Notes: a model not told the origin generated them from the letters alone. A stretch of 64,000 bases of DNA from Nocardia amikacinitolerans NBRC 108937 (GCF_001612615.1 NZ_BDAU01000001.1:372001-436000), one strand, 5' to 3'. Positions 1-8,818 are shown, counted from the first letter of the stretch. A program made the numbers and translations.

Positions 1-357
1 GATCCGACGCGCGGCGGGGTTGCCGCGACGCTCAACGAGATCGCCGGCGTGGCGGAAGTCGGTGTGTCGCTGGACGAACGGAAGATCCCGGTGTCCTCGC
101 AGGTTCGCGACGCGTGCGGACTGCTCGGCCTGGATCCGCTGTACGTCGCGAACGAGGGCAAGCTGGTCGCCTTCGTCGCGCAGGAGGACGCCGATAAGGT
201 CCTCGCGGCCATGCGCGAGCATCCGCTCGGCGGGCGTGCCGAGGCGATCGGCGTCTGCGTCGACGAGCATCCCGGTATGGTGGTCGCCCGCACGGCGCTG
301 GGCGGCAATCGGGTGGTGGACCTGCCCGCGGGCGAACAACTGCCGCGAATCTGTTGA
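1..357 (+). CDS. hypE: HypE hydrogenase maturation protein, C-terminal fragment
   Basis: The gene enters from the left edge, in frame from base 1, and stops with TGA at 355-357; 118 residues are visible. The opening residues DPTRGG and the following helix match the ATP-binding C-terminal half of HypE, which dehydrates the S-carboxamide on its C-terminal cysteine to a thiocyanate, the source of the cyanide ligands of [NiFe]-hydrogenase. The visible end is PRIC: proline and arginine, then isoleucine and the terminal cysteine, exactly the functional tail expected of HypE. The two downstream genes (DUF6390-type protein and nickel permease) are consistent with a hydrogenase locus continuing to the left. 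The start lies outside the window. Confidence 0.93.
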   Translation, partial: DPTRGGVAATLNEIAGVAEVGVSLDERKIPVSSQVRDACGLLGLDPLYVANEGKLVAFVAQEDADKVLAAMREHPLGGRAEAIGVCVDEHPGMVVARTALGGNRVVDLPAGEQLPRIC

Positions 358-358
358 C

Positions 359-1156
359 ATGGGCGGTGATTCGGCTTCCGCCGGGGCGGCGAGAGGAGGT
401 AGCGCGGCCACCGGACCGGACGCGGGGGGCTTCGACGGAACCGAGATGTTCGCCCGCTACGCCCACGCGCCCAACGCACTCGGCTACTGCGGACCCGCCG
501 CCGGCGGGTCGATGGTCGACCTGCCCGCGGCGGAGGTCAGGGCGATGGCGCGCCGATTCTCCGGCGCCTGGCCCTACCTGCGGGTCATGGCGCGGCTGAC
601 CGGCATCGACGACCCGCTGGACCGGCGGCTCGTCGAATCGTATTGGCTCGGAGGAGGACTCGGTGCGCGACTGGATCCGGCGGAGTTCATGGCGGAACTC
701 TTGGCTGTCATCGGTCCGGTCGCCGGTCACTACTGGGCGCATCTGACCCCGGAACTCGCTCCCGAAGCCGCCGCCAACCACTGCTTCCACGTCTTCGGCG
801 TCTACCCGTGGAGCAGATTGCTCGGACGGGGCAACGACGAGCATCCGTTGCGTGTGCTCGACAACTGCCGCATCACTTGGGGGACGGTCCTTACCCGGAC
901 CGCCGACCACGTCACGGTGTCGAGCCGCCGCCTGGAGTGGGACGGACGTCGACTCGCGTTGTCCGCTCCGCGGGCCCGGCGAGTCGCGGTGTCGGTCGAC
1001 GGCTACTCCCCCGTACCGGACGTGCGCGAACCCGATCTCGTCGCGCTGCACTGGGATCGGCTCTGCGGACGGCTGGAGCCGGAGCAGGTCCACGACCTCG
1101 CCGACAGCACGGACCGCCAGTTGCGCGTCACCAACGACAGGCTGTCGCGGACGTGA
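359..1156 (+). CDS. DUF6390-type conserved protein of hydrogenase loci
   Basis: A 265-residue soluble protein whose ATG lies one base after the hypE stop, so the two are probably translated together. After a Gly/Ala-rich N-terminal tail of about 25 residues comes a compact helical domain beginning near EMFARYAHAPNALGYCGP. I recall this family (DUF6390) beside actinobacterial hydrogenase maturation genes, but no activity is established. No signal peptide or membrane segment is seen. Its stop overlaps the start of the nickel permease (GTGA), so the three genes form one transcriptional unit. A start inside the N-terminal tail is possible. Function is inferred from context only: something in hydrogenase assembly or handling of its cofactor. 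Confidence 0.8.
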   Translation: MGGDSASAGAARGGSAATGPDAGGFDGTEMFARYAHAPNALGYCGPAAGGSMVDLPAAEVRAMARRFSGAWPYLRVMARLTGIDDPLDRRLVESYWLGGGLGARLDPAEFMAELLAVIGPVAGHYWAHLTPELAPEAAANHCFHVFGVYPWSRLLGRGNDEHPLRVLDNCRITWGTVLTRTADHVTVSSRRLEWDGRRLALSAPRARRVAVSVDGYSPVPDVREPDLVALHWDRLCGRLEPEQVHDLADSTDRQLRVTNDRLSRT

Positions 1157-2286
1157 CCGTTTCCACCGGACGATCCCGCCTCGACGTCGTTCGCCACTCG
1201 CTGACCCGCACCGAATGGCTCGGCGCCGCAGGCATGTTCGCGGTGATCGCGGCCTTGCACCTGGTCGGCTGGATCACCCTGATCGTGTTCGTGGTGCCGC
1301 GCGACCTCGACATCGGCGCGCAGACGCTCGGGATCGGTGTCGGCCTGACCGCCTACACGCTCGGTCTGCGGCACGCCTTCGACGCCGACCACATCGCCGC
1401 GATCGACAACACCACCCGCAAGCTGATGAGCGACGGGCAGCGCCCGCTCTCGGTCGGATTCTTCTTCTCCCTGGGGCATTCGACGATCGTCTTCGGACTC
1501 GCCTTCCTGCTCTCGATCGGGATCAGGTCGATCGCCGGACCCGTCGAGGACGAATCCTCCAGCCTCCAGCACTACACCGGGCTGTTCGGCACCACGGTCT
1601 CGGGCGCGTTCCTCTACCTCATCGCACTGCTCAACATCCTCGTGTTGATCGGCATCCTCCGCGTCCTGCGGCGCATGCGGGCCGGCGACTACGCCGAGGC
1701 GGATCTCGAAGACCAGCTCGCCAGAAGGGGATTCGTCAATCGCCTGCTGGGACCGGTGATGCGGGCGGTCACCAAACCGTGGCACATGTACCCGGTGGGT
1801 CTGCTCTTCGGCCTCGGGTTCGACACGGCGACCGAGGTCGCGTTGCTCGTGCTCGCCGGAACCAGCGCGGCCGCTGGACTGCCCTGGTACGCGATTCTGT
1901 GCCTGCCCGTCCTGTTCGCCGCGGGCATGAGCCTGCTGGACACCATCGACGGGACCTTCATGAACTTCGCCTACGGATGGGCGTTCGCCCACCCCGTCCG
2001 CAAGGTCTACTACAACATCACCGTCACGGCGCTGTCGATCACGGTGGCCCTGCTCATCGGCACCGTGGAACTGCTCGGCCTGCTCGCCGAGCAGCTGCGC
2101 TTGTCCGGCGGATTCTGGGACTGGGTCGGCGGTCTGGATCTGAACGTGCTGGGCTATGTCATCGTCGGGCTGTTCGTCGCCACCTGGGTGGTGGCGCTGC
2201 TGGTGTGGCGCTACGGCCGCGTCGAGCAGCGCTGGACCCGTCGACCTTCCGTCGCGCACCGGCCGCCGTCGCCGCCGACGCGATGA
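1153..2286 (+). CDS. NiCoT-family nickel/cobalt permease (HoxN/NixA type)
   Basis: A 377-residue integral membrane protein with about eight hydrophobic segments. The family signature HAFDADH, which in NixA/HoxN binds the incoming metal, is at about residues 74-80, followed by LGHSTIV and GFDTATE, the other two conserved metal-path motifs. These permeases bring Ni2+ (or Co2+) through the cytoplasmic membrane with high affinity. The GTG start at 1153 overlaps the preceding TGA (GTGA), giving translational coupling with the DUF6390-type gene, so supply of nickel for [NiFe]-hydrogenase is the natural role. The hydrophilic C-terminal tail, rich in Arg and Pro, is poorly conserved in such proteins. 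Metal preference cannot be told from sequence. Confidence 0.94.
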   Translation: MTVSTGRSRLDVVRHSLTRTEWLGAAGMFAVIAALHLVGWITLIVFVVPRDLDIGAQTLGIGVGLTAYTLGLRHAFDADHIAAIDNTTRKLMSDGQRPLSVGFFFSLGHSTIVFGLAFLLSIGIRSIAGPVEDESSSLQHYTGLFGTTVSGAFLYLIALLNILVLIGILRVLRRMRAGDYAEADLEDQLARRGFVNRLLGPVMRAVTKPWHMYPVGLLFGLGFDTATEVALLVLAGTSAAAGLPWYAILCLPVLFAAGMSLLDTIDGTFMNFAYGWAFAHPVRKVYYNITVTALSITVALLIGTVELLGLLAEQLRLSGGFWDWVGGLDLNVLGYVIVGLFVATWVVALLVWRYGRVEQRWTRRPSVAHRPPSPPTR

Positions 2287-2457
2287 CACCGACGTCGCCG
2301 CGTACCGCGAACGAGACCGATTTCATGCCGAAGCCCACCGGGCGGCAGTGCGTGCGTTACTCCGCTCGGTGGGCTCGGCGACGGCGGTCGGGTCGCGCCT
2401 GCACGGGAGGGTTCGAGGGTTCCCGCCCGACATCCCGGCCGCCGATCGGTCAACAGG

Positions 2458-3666
2458 TCACAGGGCGCCACCACCTCCGATCAGCCAAGGGTTGAAGGTG
2501 CAGTCGAGCTGCGGATGACCCACCGGGTCCAAGGCGCGCAACGCGATCGACAGCGCCCGCGGCGAGTACATCATCGTGAGGTGGTCGGAGACGTCCTGCT
2601 CGCAGCCGTCCTGGAGGGTGATGTTGTCGACTTTCACGCCGGGACCGGCCTGGAGGAAGGTCAGGTCGTAGGGGTTGGTGATCTCGTCGTACCGGGTGCC
2701 GACGATGGTGTAGTCCACGCCGGGCACGGTGTCGCCGTCGGCGTTGAGCTTCTGCACGAACTCCGAGCCGACCGTCTGCTGGATACCGGCGTGGCCGACG
2801 AAGATCTCGACGAAGCCGAGGATGTCGATGCCGAAGTTGTTGATGGCCCTGCCCAGCGCGCCGATCCCGATCAGGCTGGTGCCGTGGTGGGTCGCGCCGT
2901 AGGTGACGAGGTTCTGCACCTTGGCCGCGCCGCCCTCGAACTTGGTGTACCAGTTGGCCATCGCGCCGCCCTGCGAGTGGGCGATGATGTCGACCTCGTC
3001 GGCTCCGGTGGCCGCGAGCACCCGGTCGACGAAGGTGGCCAGCTGCTTGGCCGAGTCCCAGATGTAGCCGGTGCCCATCACGCCGGGCAGCACCGATCCG
3101 AGGCCGCCGCCCTCGAGCAAGTTGGCGCGGCCGTAGTTGAAGGTGTAGGTACAGAAGCCGGCGTCCTTGATCGGCTGACCCATGAAGGCGTAGCCGTTGT
3201 AGGCGTTCATCCAGGTGCCGTGCAGCAGCACCACGGGACGGGGGTGCTCGGCGGTGGGCTTGCAGTTCCAGTCGTTGGCGCCGGGCGGGGCGACATCGGG
3301 ATTCAGCAGACCGTGGCCGAACGCGGCCAGCCACGAGGTCATCGGCGGTCCGTAACCGACTGTGTCGCTGGCGAATCCGCCAGCGGACCCGGAACTGCTG
3401 CCGGATCCCCCGTAGCAATTGCCCGAGCCGTTGCCCGAGCCTGCTCCGCTGCCGGAGGTGCAGGCCGAGCCGGACCTGCCCGCGCTGCCCGACTCGGCGA
3501 CCGGCGCCGCCTTGCGACCCGCGGCGATGAGGTCGGCCAAGGCCTGTTCGGTCGGCGCGGGCTCGGGGGCGGCCTCGGCCGCGACACCGGTGAAGCTCAT
3601 GGCGAGCACCGATACGATCGACACCGCCGCGGCGCCGAGCGTTCGGCCGCGGGTACTTCGTTTCAT
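2458..3666 (-). CDS. secreted triacylglycerol lipase / alpha-beta hydrolase (lipase class 2 type)
   Basis: A 402-residue exported hydrolase. The ATG at 3666 has an AAAGG-type ribosome site and opens a Sec signal peptide (MKRSTRGRTL then a hydrophobic stretch to about residue 33, ending AEAAP). The lipase core has the oxyanion strand VVLLHG near 146-150, nucleophile elbow AHSQGG with Ser231, and a late SDH triad histidine near residue 369. Between signal and catalytic domain lies an unusual Ser/Gly-rich linker (about residues 59-97) containing two Cys. It is transcribed toward the nickel permease. Likely an extracellular or cell-wall esterase on acylglycerols or short esters; substrate unknown. 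An upstream in-frame GTG/ATG region would give a 19-residue extension without a signal-like start, so I prefer 3666. Confidence 0.9.
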   Translation of the reverse strand: MKRSTRGRTLGAAAVSIVSVLAMSFTGVAAEAAPEPAPTEQALADLIAAGRKAAPVAESGSAGRSGSACTSGSGAGSGNGSGNCYGGSGSSSGSAGGFASDTVGYGPPMTSWLAAFGHGLLNPDVAPPGANDWNCKPTAEHPRPVVLLHGTWMNAYNGYAFMGQPIKDAGFCTYTFNYGRANLLEGGGLGSVLPGVMGTGYIWDSAKQLATFVDRVLAATGADEVDIIAHSQGGAMANWYTKFEGGAAKVQNLVTYGATHHGTSLIGIGALGRAINNFGIDILGFVEIFVGHAGIQQTVGSEFVQKLNADGDTVPGVDYTIVGTRYDEITNPYDLTFLQAGPGVKVDNITLQDGCEQDVSDHLTMMYSPRALSIALRALDPVGHPQLDCTFNPWLIGGGGAL

Positions 3667-4079
3667 CAGATGCCTTTCGGTCGGAACGACGTCGTTCCCT
3701 CGTTCTCGGTTCTTGCGGTTCACAGCCCCGCCGTGCCGGTCGGCGGGACTGAAACTGCGCCAACGCTAGGACCGGGGAAACGGCGAAACCCACACCGCGA
3801 ACGGGTATCTGGAGACCTCACGAAGCGTTCGCCGCGGCCATAGGGAACGTGCACAGTCACCGCCGAACGGTCCTTCGCCGATTCCGGTGACATTCGCGTC
3901 CAACGGATTTCGGGAATCGCCGACGACCTCGAGTGCGATCCTCCAATTACGCGGCCACCGAACGATGACATCTCCAGATATTCCGGTCGGCACGGTGTGC
4001 TGGGGTGGATCACGGCGCAATCATGGAGCGAGGTTTCCCGCCATCGAAGGCCACTCGATGGCTAATCGATGGAGATGCC
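3667..4079. other. intergenic, divergent promoter region
   Basis: About 410 bases between the divergently transcribed lipase and YdcF-like genes. It should hold both promoters. No strong inverted repeat, small gene or RNA motif was recognised. An AAAGG ribosome site for the lipase (around 3670-3676, minus strand) and GGAG for the YdcF-like gene (4071-4074) bound it. Confidence 0.5.
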
Positions 4080-4703
4080 ATGTTGCAGAAGATGTTTCCG
4101 CGAGCGCGGTTCCACCGCGGCACGGTGCGCGCCCTGCTCGGCGTCGCGACGGCGGCGACCGCATTGCTGCATGCCCCGTGCGCGCTGGCCGACGGCGGCA
4201 CCGGTTCGGCCTCGGCTTCCGCGCCGCCGCCCCACCTGGCCTCGGCGCTGCCCGCGCTGGGTTTTCGCGGCCCCGACACCGCGGTCGTGGTGCTCGGTTA
4301 CGGCCTGCTCCCCGACGGCGGGATGCGCCAGGAACTGCTCGCGCGCCTGCACGCCGGCTTCGTGCAGGCGCTGCTCGCTCCCGCCTCGCCCGTCATCGTG
4401 ACCGGCGGAAATCCGCGCAACGGCGTCACCGAGGCGCGGGCGATGGCGGATTGGCTTATCGCGCGCGGCATTCCGGCCGAGCGGGTGATCGTCGAGCCGG
4501 ACGCGGCGTCGACGGCGCAGAACGCCGAGCACTCGGCCAGGATCATGCGCGACATCGGCGCCAGGGACGCGGTGGTCGTCACCTCGGCCGATCACATCGA
4601 CCGCGCGGTGCGCGATTTCTCCGGCGCCGGGGTGGACGTCGTCGCCACCGTGACACCGGATCAGGTGCCGGTGCTGGCCTCCCCCTTCGGTCCGCCCGCC
4701 TGA
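4080..4703 (+). CDS. exported YdcF/SanA-family (DUF218) protein
   Basis: A 207-residue protein. The ATG at 4080 follows GGAG by five bases. The first 37 residues form a signal peptide with Arg-rich start and a hydrophobic core ending ALADGG. The mature part begins with VVVLGYGL (the DUF218 first strand, with conserved Gly), followed by VIVTGGNPRNGVTEA, a typical second motif, and STAQNAEHS, the third. DUF218 proteins are linked to envelope or peptidoglycan/lipid-carrier functions in several bacteria (SanA, ElyC), but the chemistry is not settled. Here it sits alone, 43 bases before the double hot-dog gene, with which it may be co-transcribed. Confidence 0.85.
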   Translation: MLQKMFPRARFHRGTVRALLGVATAATALLHAPCALADGGTGSASASAPPPHLASALPALGFRGPDTAVVVLGYGLLPDGGMRQELLARLHAGFVQALLAPASPVIVTGGNPRNGVTEARAMADWLIARGIPAERVIVEPDAASTAQNAEHSARIMRDIGARDAVVVTSADHIDRAVRDFSGAGVDVVATVTPDQVPVLASPFGPPA

Positions 4704-4746
4704 CGGCGATCCCATTCCCGACGGCACGGCAATTCTGGAGCAAAAT

Positions 4747-5682
4747 ATGACCGATCTCGCCACACCCCTGTCCCGCAACGAATCACCGTCATATCACGAC
4801 CTCCCGACAGCATGGCGCGGTGTGGTGCGCGAAGGGGCAATACGCGAATTCGCGCGCGCCGTCCGCAATTTCCATCCGGCGTTCCTCCGCGCCGACGCCG
4901 CGCACCGGCTCGGGCATTCCGGGCTCGTCGCCCCGCCGACGTTCGCCACCGTATTACTCGGCCATGTATACCGAGAATTGCTCGATTCCCCGCGCATGGG
5001 CGCTCGAGCGCCGCGCGTCCTGCACGCCGATCACGTACTCGATCTGGCCAGACCGCTGCTGGCCGGTGACCGGCTGGACTGCCGGGTGCATGTCGAATCC
5101 TCGTGCTACTTCTCGGACTACGAAGTTCTCACGATCAGGAGCGCGCTGGTCGACAGGACAGGTCGCGCGGTGCACACCGGTACGACGACGGTCCTGGGGC
5201 GGGTACGAGCAGTCACCGCGTCGGGCATCGGGGAGGTCTTCGCCGACCGGCCATGGACCGAGCACGCGATACCCGGCGCTGATTGCCGAACACCTTGTAC
5301 TGCGGTGGGTTTCGAATCTCTCGCGGTTGGCGACGAACTGCCGGTCCAGCTGCTCGAGGTGTCCGCGGCGGATCTGGCCGAGTACTCCGCCGTGACCGGT
5401 CTGCCGAGCGCCGAGCCGCCGGGCATGTACGAACTCGGCCTCGCCACGGGCTATCTCACCGATTGGCTCGGCGATCCCGCCGCCATCACCAGGCTCCGCA
5501 CCCAGGTCGCCCCCGGCGTCCATAGCCTGCGCGTCCGGCCAGGACAGCGGGTGCGCCTCGCCCTCCGTGGCCGGATCACCGCGCTGGATCTACGCCATCG
5601 CGCCGCCACCCTCGCGGTGGACCTGCGTTGCGAGGGTCGTCGGCTGTTCGGGTACGCCGCGGTCGAGGCGCGATTCCGCTGA
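4747..5682 (+). CDS. double hot-dog (MaoC/HadAB-like) protein with degenerate active site
   Basis: A 311-residue protein with two hot-dog folds in tandem, the layout of fused (3R)-hydroxyacyl dehydratases such as mycobacterial HtdX. The N-terminal half (to about 150) has the FAS1-like dehydratase pattern FARAVRNFHPAFL...GHSGLVAPPTFA. The C-terminal half should carry the hydratase-2 motif with catalytic Asp and His; instead it reads AEYSAVTGLPSAEPPG and jumps to ELGLATGYLTDWLGDP, so both catalytic residues and about 19 residues around them are missing. The paralogue at 18338-19390 has them intact. It is probably structural, lipid-binding or non-catalytic. Start ATG at 4747 is preceded by TGGAG. 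Confidence 0.85.
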   Translation: MTDLATPLSRNESPSYHDLPTAWRGVVREGAIREFARAVRNFHPAFLRADAAHRLGHSGLVAPPTFATVLLGHVYRELLDSPRMGARAPRVLHADHVLDLARPLLAGDRLDCRVHVESSCYFSDYEVLTIRSALVDRTGRAVHTGTTTVLGRVRAVTASGIGEVFADRPWTEHAIPGADCRTPCTAVGFESLAVGDELPVQLLEVSAADLAEYSAVTGLPSAEPPGMYELGLATGYLTDWLGDPAAITRLRTQVAPGVHSLRVRPGQRVRLALRGRITALDLRHRAATLAVDLRCEGRRLFGYAAVEARFR

Positions 5683-5695
5683 GGTGCCAGGAGTC

Positions 5696-6718
5696 TTACG
5701 CCGCCCGCCGCCCGGCGGCGGGGAGCAACCCGGTGAGCCGCGCCAGCCGCCGGTGCGACTCGAGCCGCGCGGCGCGATCGTAGGTGCTGGTGTGCACCAG
5801 GATCTCGTCCGCTCCGGTCCGGAGGACAAGCCGCTCCAGCGCCTCGGCCACCTCGTCCTCGGTGCCGTGGATCTGATCGCGCATCGATTCCGCGACCAGG
5901 CGCCGCTCGCGTTCGGTCATGGGCGCCGATTCGATCTCCTCCGGCGGCAGCAACACCGGGAACTCGCCGCGGGTGCGCGAGTACGCGCTCGACCAGGCCT
6001 CCGGCAGCAGCATCCTGCGCGCTTCCTCGGTGCTGTCGGCGATCAGGACGGTGCCCGAGACGACGACGTAGGGCGCGCTCCCCCAAGCTGTTTCACGGAA
6101 TCCCGCGCGATAGCGTTCGATCGCCTCGACCATCCGATCGGTCCCCGCCACCGCCGCGACGACCAGCGGCAACCCGAAGCGCGCGGCGCGGTCCGCCCCG
6201 GTGCCGGTGGCCAGCAGGAACGCGGGCACCCGCAGCCCCTCCGCGGGCCACGCGTGCACACCCTGCCTGCCGTGCGCGAAGTAGTCGAGCAGCGCGGCGA
6301 GTTGGTCGTCGAAATCGTCGGCGTCGGCCTTGCCGTGCCCGAGCGCGCGGCGCACCCCGTCGGTGAAGCCGACCGACCGGCCAAGGCCCATGTCGATCCG
6401 CCCCGGGTGGAGCGATTCCAGCACACCGAACTGTTCGGCGACCACAAGCGGCTGATGGTTCGGCAGCATCACCCCGCCGGTGCCGATCCGGATGCGCGAG
6501 GTCGCGGCGGCCGCCGCGGCGGCGAGCACGGTGGGGGCCGACCCGGCGACGCCGGGCACGCTGTGGTGCTCGGACACCCAGAACCGGTGATAACCCCACT
6601 GCTCGGCCAGCCGCGCGAACTCGACCGTCTCGCGCAGCGCCGCGGGATGCGACTGCCCGCGCCGCACCCGCGAGCGGTCCAGGACGGAGAAGCGAACGGA
6701 AGGCAGTGCCGCGGTCAT
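5696..6718 (-). CDS. LLM-class flavin-dependent oxidoreductase (luciferase-like, MsnO8 type)
   Basis: A 340-residue TIM-barrel monooxygenase-like protein. Diagnostic segments are RFWVSEHHSVPGVAGSAP (the SEHH loop near residue 49-52), GGVMLPNHQPLVVAEQFG and GRIDMGLGR, all typical of the single-component luciferase-like group that uses FMN or F420. The C-terminal helix region ADEILVHTSTYD closes the barrel. Cofactor and substrate cannot be decided from sequence. The gene starts 44 bases after the antigen-85-like esterase stop on the same strand and is likely the last gene of that operon. The ATG at 6718 has a poor ribosome site, suggesting translation depends on readthrough from upstream or a short leader. 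Confidence 0.9.
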   Translation of the reverse strand: MTAALPSVRFSVLDRSRVRRGQSHPAALRETVEFARLAEQWGYHRFWVSEHHSVPGVAGSAPTVLAAAAAAATSRIRIGTGGVMLPNHQPLVVAEQFGVLESLHPGRIDMGLGRSVGFTDGVRRALGHGKADADDFDDQLAALLDYFAHGRQGVHAWPAEGLRVPAFLLATGTGADRAARFGLPLVVAAVAGTDRMVEAIERYRAGFRETAWGSAPYVVVSGTVLIADSTEEARRMLLPEAWSSAYSRTRGEFPVLLPPEEIESAPMTERERRLVAESMRDQIHGTEDEVAEALERLVLRTGADEILVHTSTYDRAARLESHRRLARLTGLLPAAGRRAA

Positions 6719-6762
6719 ACCCGATGTCAACGCGCCCGCCGCTCGCCCATTCCACCGCGACG

Positions 6763-7812
6763 TCAGCTCTCGGGTACCCCCAGCGCCTTGGCAAGCACCC
6801 GCCAGGCGCGCGGCAGCTGCGCCTCGAAGTCCGGCCAGGTGTGCATGCCCGCGTCCGAGTACTCGACCTCGGCCGGAATCCCCAGTTCGGCGAGCCGGCC
6901 GGCGAACCGTTCGGTGCACGCCCTGGCGCCTGCCTCGAGCGCTGCGCCTCCCCCGGCAAGGCGCAGCGCGTCGACGACCGACGGCGCCGCCGCCACCGCG
7001 GCCAGATCGGCATCGGTGGGGGCGCCCGAGGCGGCGGACAGGTAGATGGCGGTGCCGCGCAGCTTGTCCGCGCCGAGCAGGCTGTCGTGGGCCGCCCACT
7101 CGGGGGAACTCGGTGGGCCCCAAAGATTTTCCACGTTCCCGCCGCGCGAGGCCACCGTGATCGTGGTGACCGCGTGACCGAGCGGATCGGCGGTGGAATA
7201 GCAGCCGCTCATTCCGGCGACCGCCAGATAGTGGCCGGGATGGCGCTGCGCGAGCATCATCGCCGCCTGCGCGCCCATCGAGACGCCCGCGATGGCGCGC
7301 CGACCGTCGGCCTTCAGCAGCGATTCCACGATCGGCGGCAGTTCCTCGGTGAGGAAGGTCTCCCAGCGGTTGAGCCCCAGCGCGGCGTCGTGGCGCTGCC
7401 AGTCGCTGTACATGCTGCCGGTGCCGCCGGTGGTGAGCACCACGTCGACCGGTTTGTCCGCGAAGAACTGCTCCGCGCCGCCCTTCGTGAGCCAGCCGGA
7501 GGTCGGTTCGCCGTCGACGCCGTCGAGCAGGTACAGCGTCGGGCGCGGGCCAGAGCCCGAGCCGCGCAGGACGTCGACCTCGATGACCCGGCGCATCGCG
7601 GCGGAGGCGATGTGCAGGCGGTCGCGGCGCGGGCCGAGGCTCTCGATGGTCAGCAGACCGGTCCTGGTCATCTTCGGATCGACCGCGGGCGCCTGGGTCG
7701 GCGCGGCCATCGGACTCGTGGGCGCGGCGAGCACTTCGGCCAGTACGGGCGCGGCGGTCGCGGCGGCGAGCACGGCCAACGCCGCCGCGGTGCTGGAGAC
7801 TCGTCTGCTCAT
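6763..7812 (-). CDS. secreted antigen-85-fold esterase / mycolyltransferase-like protein
   Basis: A 349-residue exported alpha/beta hydrolase. Residues 1-29 are a signal peptide (MSRRVSSTAAALAVLAAATA). The nucleophile elbow is GVSMG with Ser178, as in the Ag85/FbpA group and related esterase-D proteins; a late GMHTWPDF supplies the His. YLLDG near residue 94 and TTGGTGSMYSDW near 127-138 match the substrate-binding loops of mycolyltransferases. Such proteins transfer mycoloyl groups to trehalose or arabinogalactan, or act as simple esterases. The start codon overlaps the desaturase stop (ATGA at 7809-7812), so the two are translationally coupled. Conservation is partial, so transferase activity is uncertain. 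Confidence 0.87.
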   Translation of the reverse strand: MSRRVSSTAAALAVLAAATAAPVLAEVLAAPTSPMAAPTQAPAVDPKMTRTGLLTIESLGPRRDRLHIASAAMRRVIEVDVLRGSGSGPRPTLYLLDGVDGEPTSGWLTKGGAEQFFADKPVDVVLTTGGTGSMYSDWQRHDAALGLNRWETFLTEELPPIVESLLKADGRRAIAGVSMGAQAAMMLAQRHPGHYLAVAGMSGCYSTADPLGHAVTTITVASRGGNVENLWGPPSSPEWAAHDSLLGADKLRGTAIYLSAASGAPTDADLAAVAAAPSVVDALRLAGGGAALEAGARACTERFAGRLAELGIPAEVEYSDAGMHTWPDFEAQLPRAWRVLAKALGVPES

Positions 7813-8759
7813 GAACTCGCGGCGACTCGCTCGGCCCGGCGGGCCGCGGCCCGTTCCCGCTGTTCCTCGAAGCGCAGCGCCCGCTGCTCCAGGTCCGCCA
7901 GGAAGGCGTGCAGCTCGTCGCGGGCCCGCTCCCCGTCGCCGGACAGGTCCGTCCGCTCGAAGACGTTCCACGCGCGCAGCACGGGCCGCACCACGACATC
8001 CAGGTGCTGGCGCAGATCGTAGATGCCGTGCTTGGCCAGCAGCACGGCGTTGCGGCGGAAGTTGGGCTGCGTCAGACCGGGCATCTGGAACCCGGTGACG
8101 ATGTCGGTGATCGCGCGCAGCATCGCGTTGGGCGTGAGGTCGAGGGCCGCGGCGCTCAGATTGCGATAGAAAATCATATGCAAGTTCTCGTCGGCTGCGA
8201 TTCGTTGCAGCATACGCTCCGCGAGGGGGTCCTCGCACGCGGCCCCGGTATTCCGATGACTGATCCTGGTCGCCAATTCCTGCAACGTCACGTATGCCAC
8301 CGAACGCAGGAACTGCGGTCCCTTGACGGGTTTCGCGACGCCGGTCGTCATGTGCCGCATTCGCGCCGCCTCCAAAGCGACCGGATCCACCGCGCGGGTC
8401 ACCACCAGATAATCGCGCATCACGATGGCGTGGCGATTCTCCTCGGCGGTCCAGCGGCCGACCCAGGTGCCCCAAGCGCCGTCCAGCGAAAAGGATTCCG
8501 AGATCTCCCGGTGATAGGAGGGAAGATTGTCCTCGGTGAGCAGATTCGTGATCATCGCGACCTGGGCGACTTCGGACAGCCGGGATTGACCCGGCTCCCA
8601 ATCGATTCCGCCGAGTGCGGCGAAATTGCGGCCCTCGTCCCACGGGATGTAGTCGTGCGGCTGCCAGGCTTTCGCCTTGCGGAGATGGTCGTCGAGGAGA
8701 CGCTCCGCGACCGGTTCCAGTTCGCGCAGCAGGTCCAGATCGGTCGACGCGGTGGTCAC
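7809..8759 (-). CDS. acyl-[acyl-carrier-protein] desaturase (DesA2-like)
   Basis: A 316-residue ferritin-like diiron protein of the soluble stearoyl-ACP desaturase family. Iron ligands are visible as E76 (LLTEDNLPSYH), EENRH at 106-110 and DENLH at 190-194, the standard ExxH pairs. It inserts a cis double bond in ACP-bound acyl chains; mycobacterial DesA1/DesA2 act in mycolic acid synthesis. It is the first gene of a minus-strand operon with the antigen-85-like esterase, which suggests lipid-envelope remodelling. The 60-base gap upstream separates it from the truncated PucR gene. Position of the double bond and chain-length range cannot be inferred. Confidence 0.93.
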   Translation of the reverse strand: MTTASTDLDLLRELEPVAERLLDDHLRKAKAWQPHDYIPWDEGRNFAALGGIDWEPGQSRLSEVAQVAMITNLLTEDNLPSYHREISESFSLDGAWGTWVGRWTAEENRHAIVMRDYLVVTRAVDPVALEAARMRHMTTGVAKPVKGPQFLRSVAYVTLQELATRISHRNTGAACEDPLAERMLQRIAADENLHMIFYRNLSAAALDLTPNAMLRAITDIVTGFQMPGLTQPNFRRNAVLLAKHGIYDLRQHLDVVVRPVLRAWNVFERTDLSGDGERARDELHAFLADLEQRALRFEEQRERAAARRAERVAASS

Positions 8760-8818
8760 TGGTCAACTCCTTGCCCGCCTCGAACATCCGAGGCGTGTTC
8801 GACGATAAGGCCGAAAAC

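Noticed and set aside
1..2286. Nickel or cobalamin riboswitch before the permease gene
   Set aside because: The permease start overlaps the preceding gene and no leader exists in which a riboswitch could lie.
2450..3793. 447-residue frame overlapping the lipase on the same strand
   Set aside because: Low-complexity Arg/Pro-rich product in a shifted frame; the lipase frame has signal peptide and catalytic motifs.
8760..8818. Possible frameshifted HTH of the truncated PucR gene
   Set aside because: Only 59 bases are available before the desaturase gene, about 20 residues, and none resemble the missing 110-residue region, so a simple frameshift is excluded.
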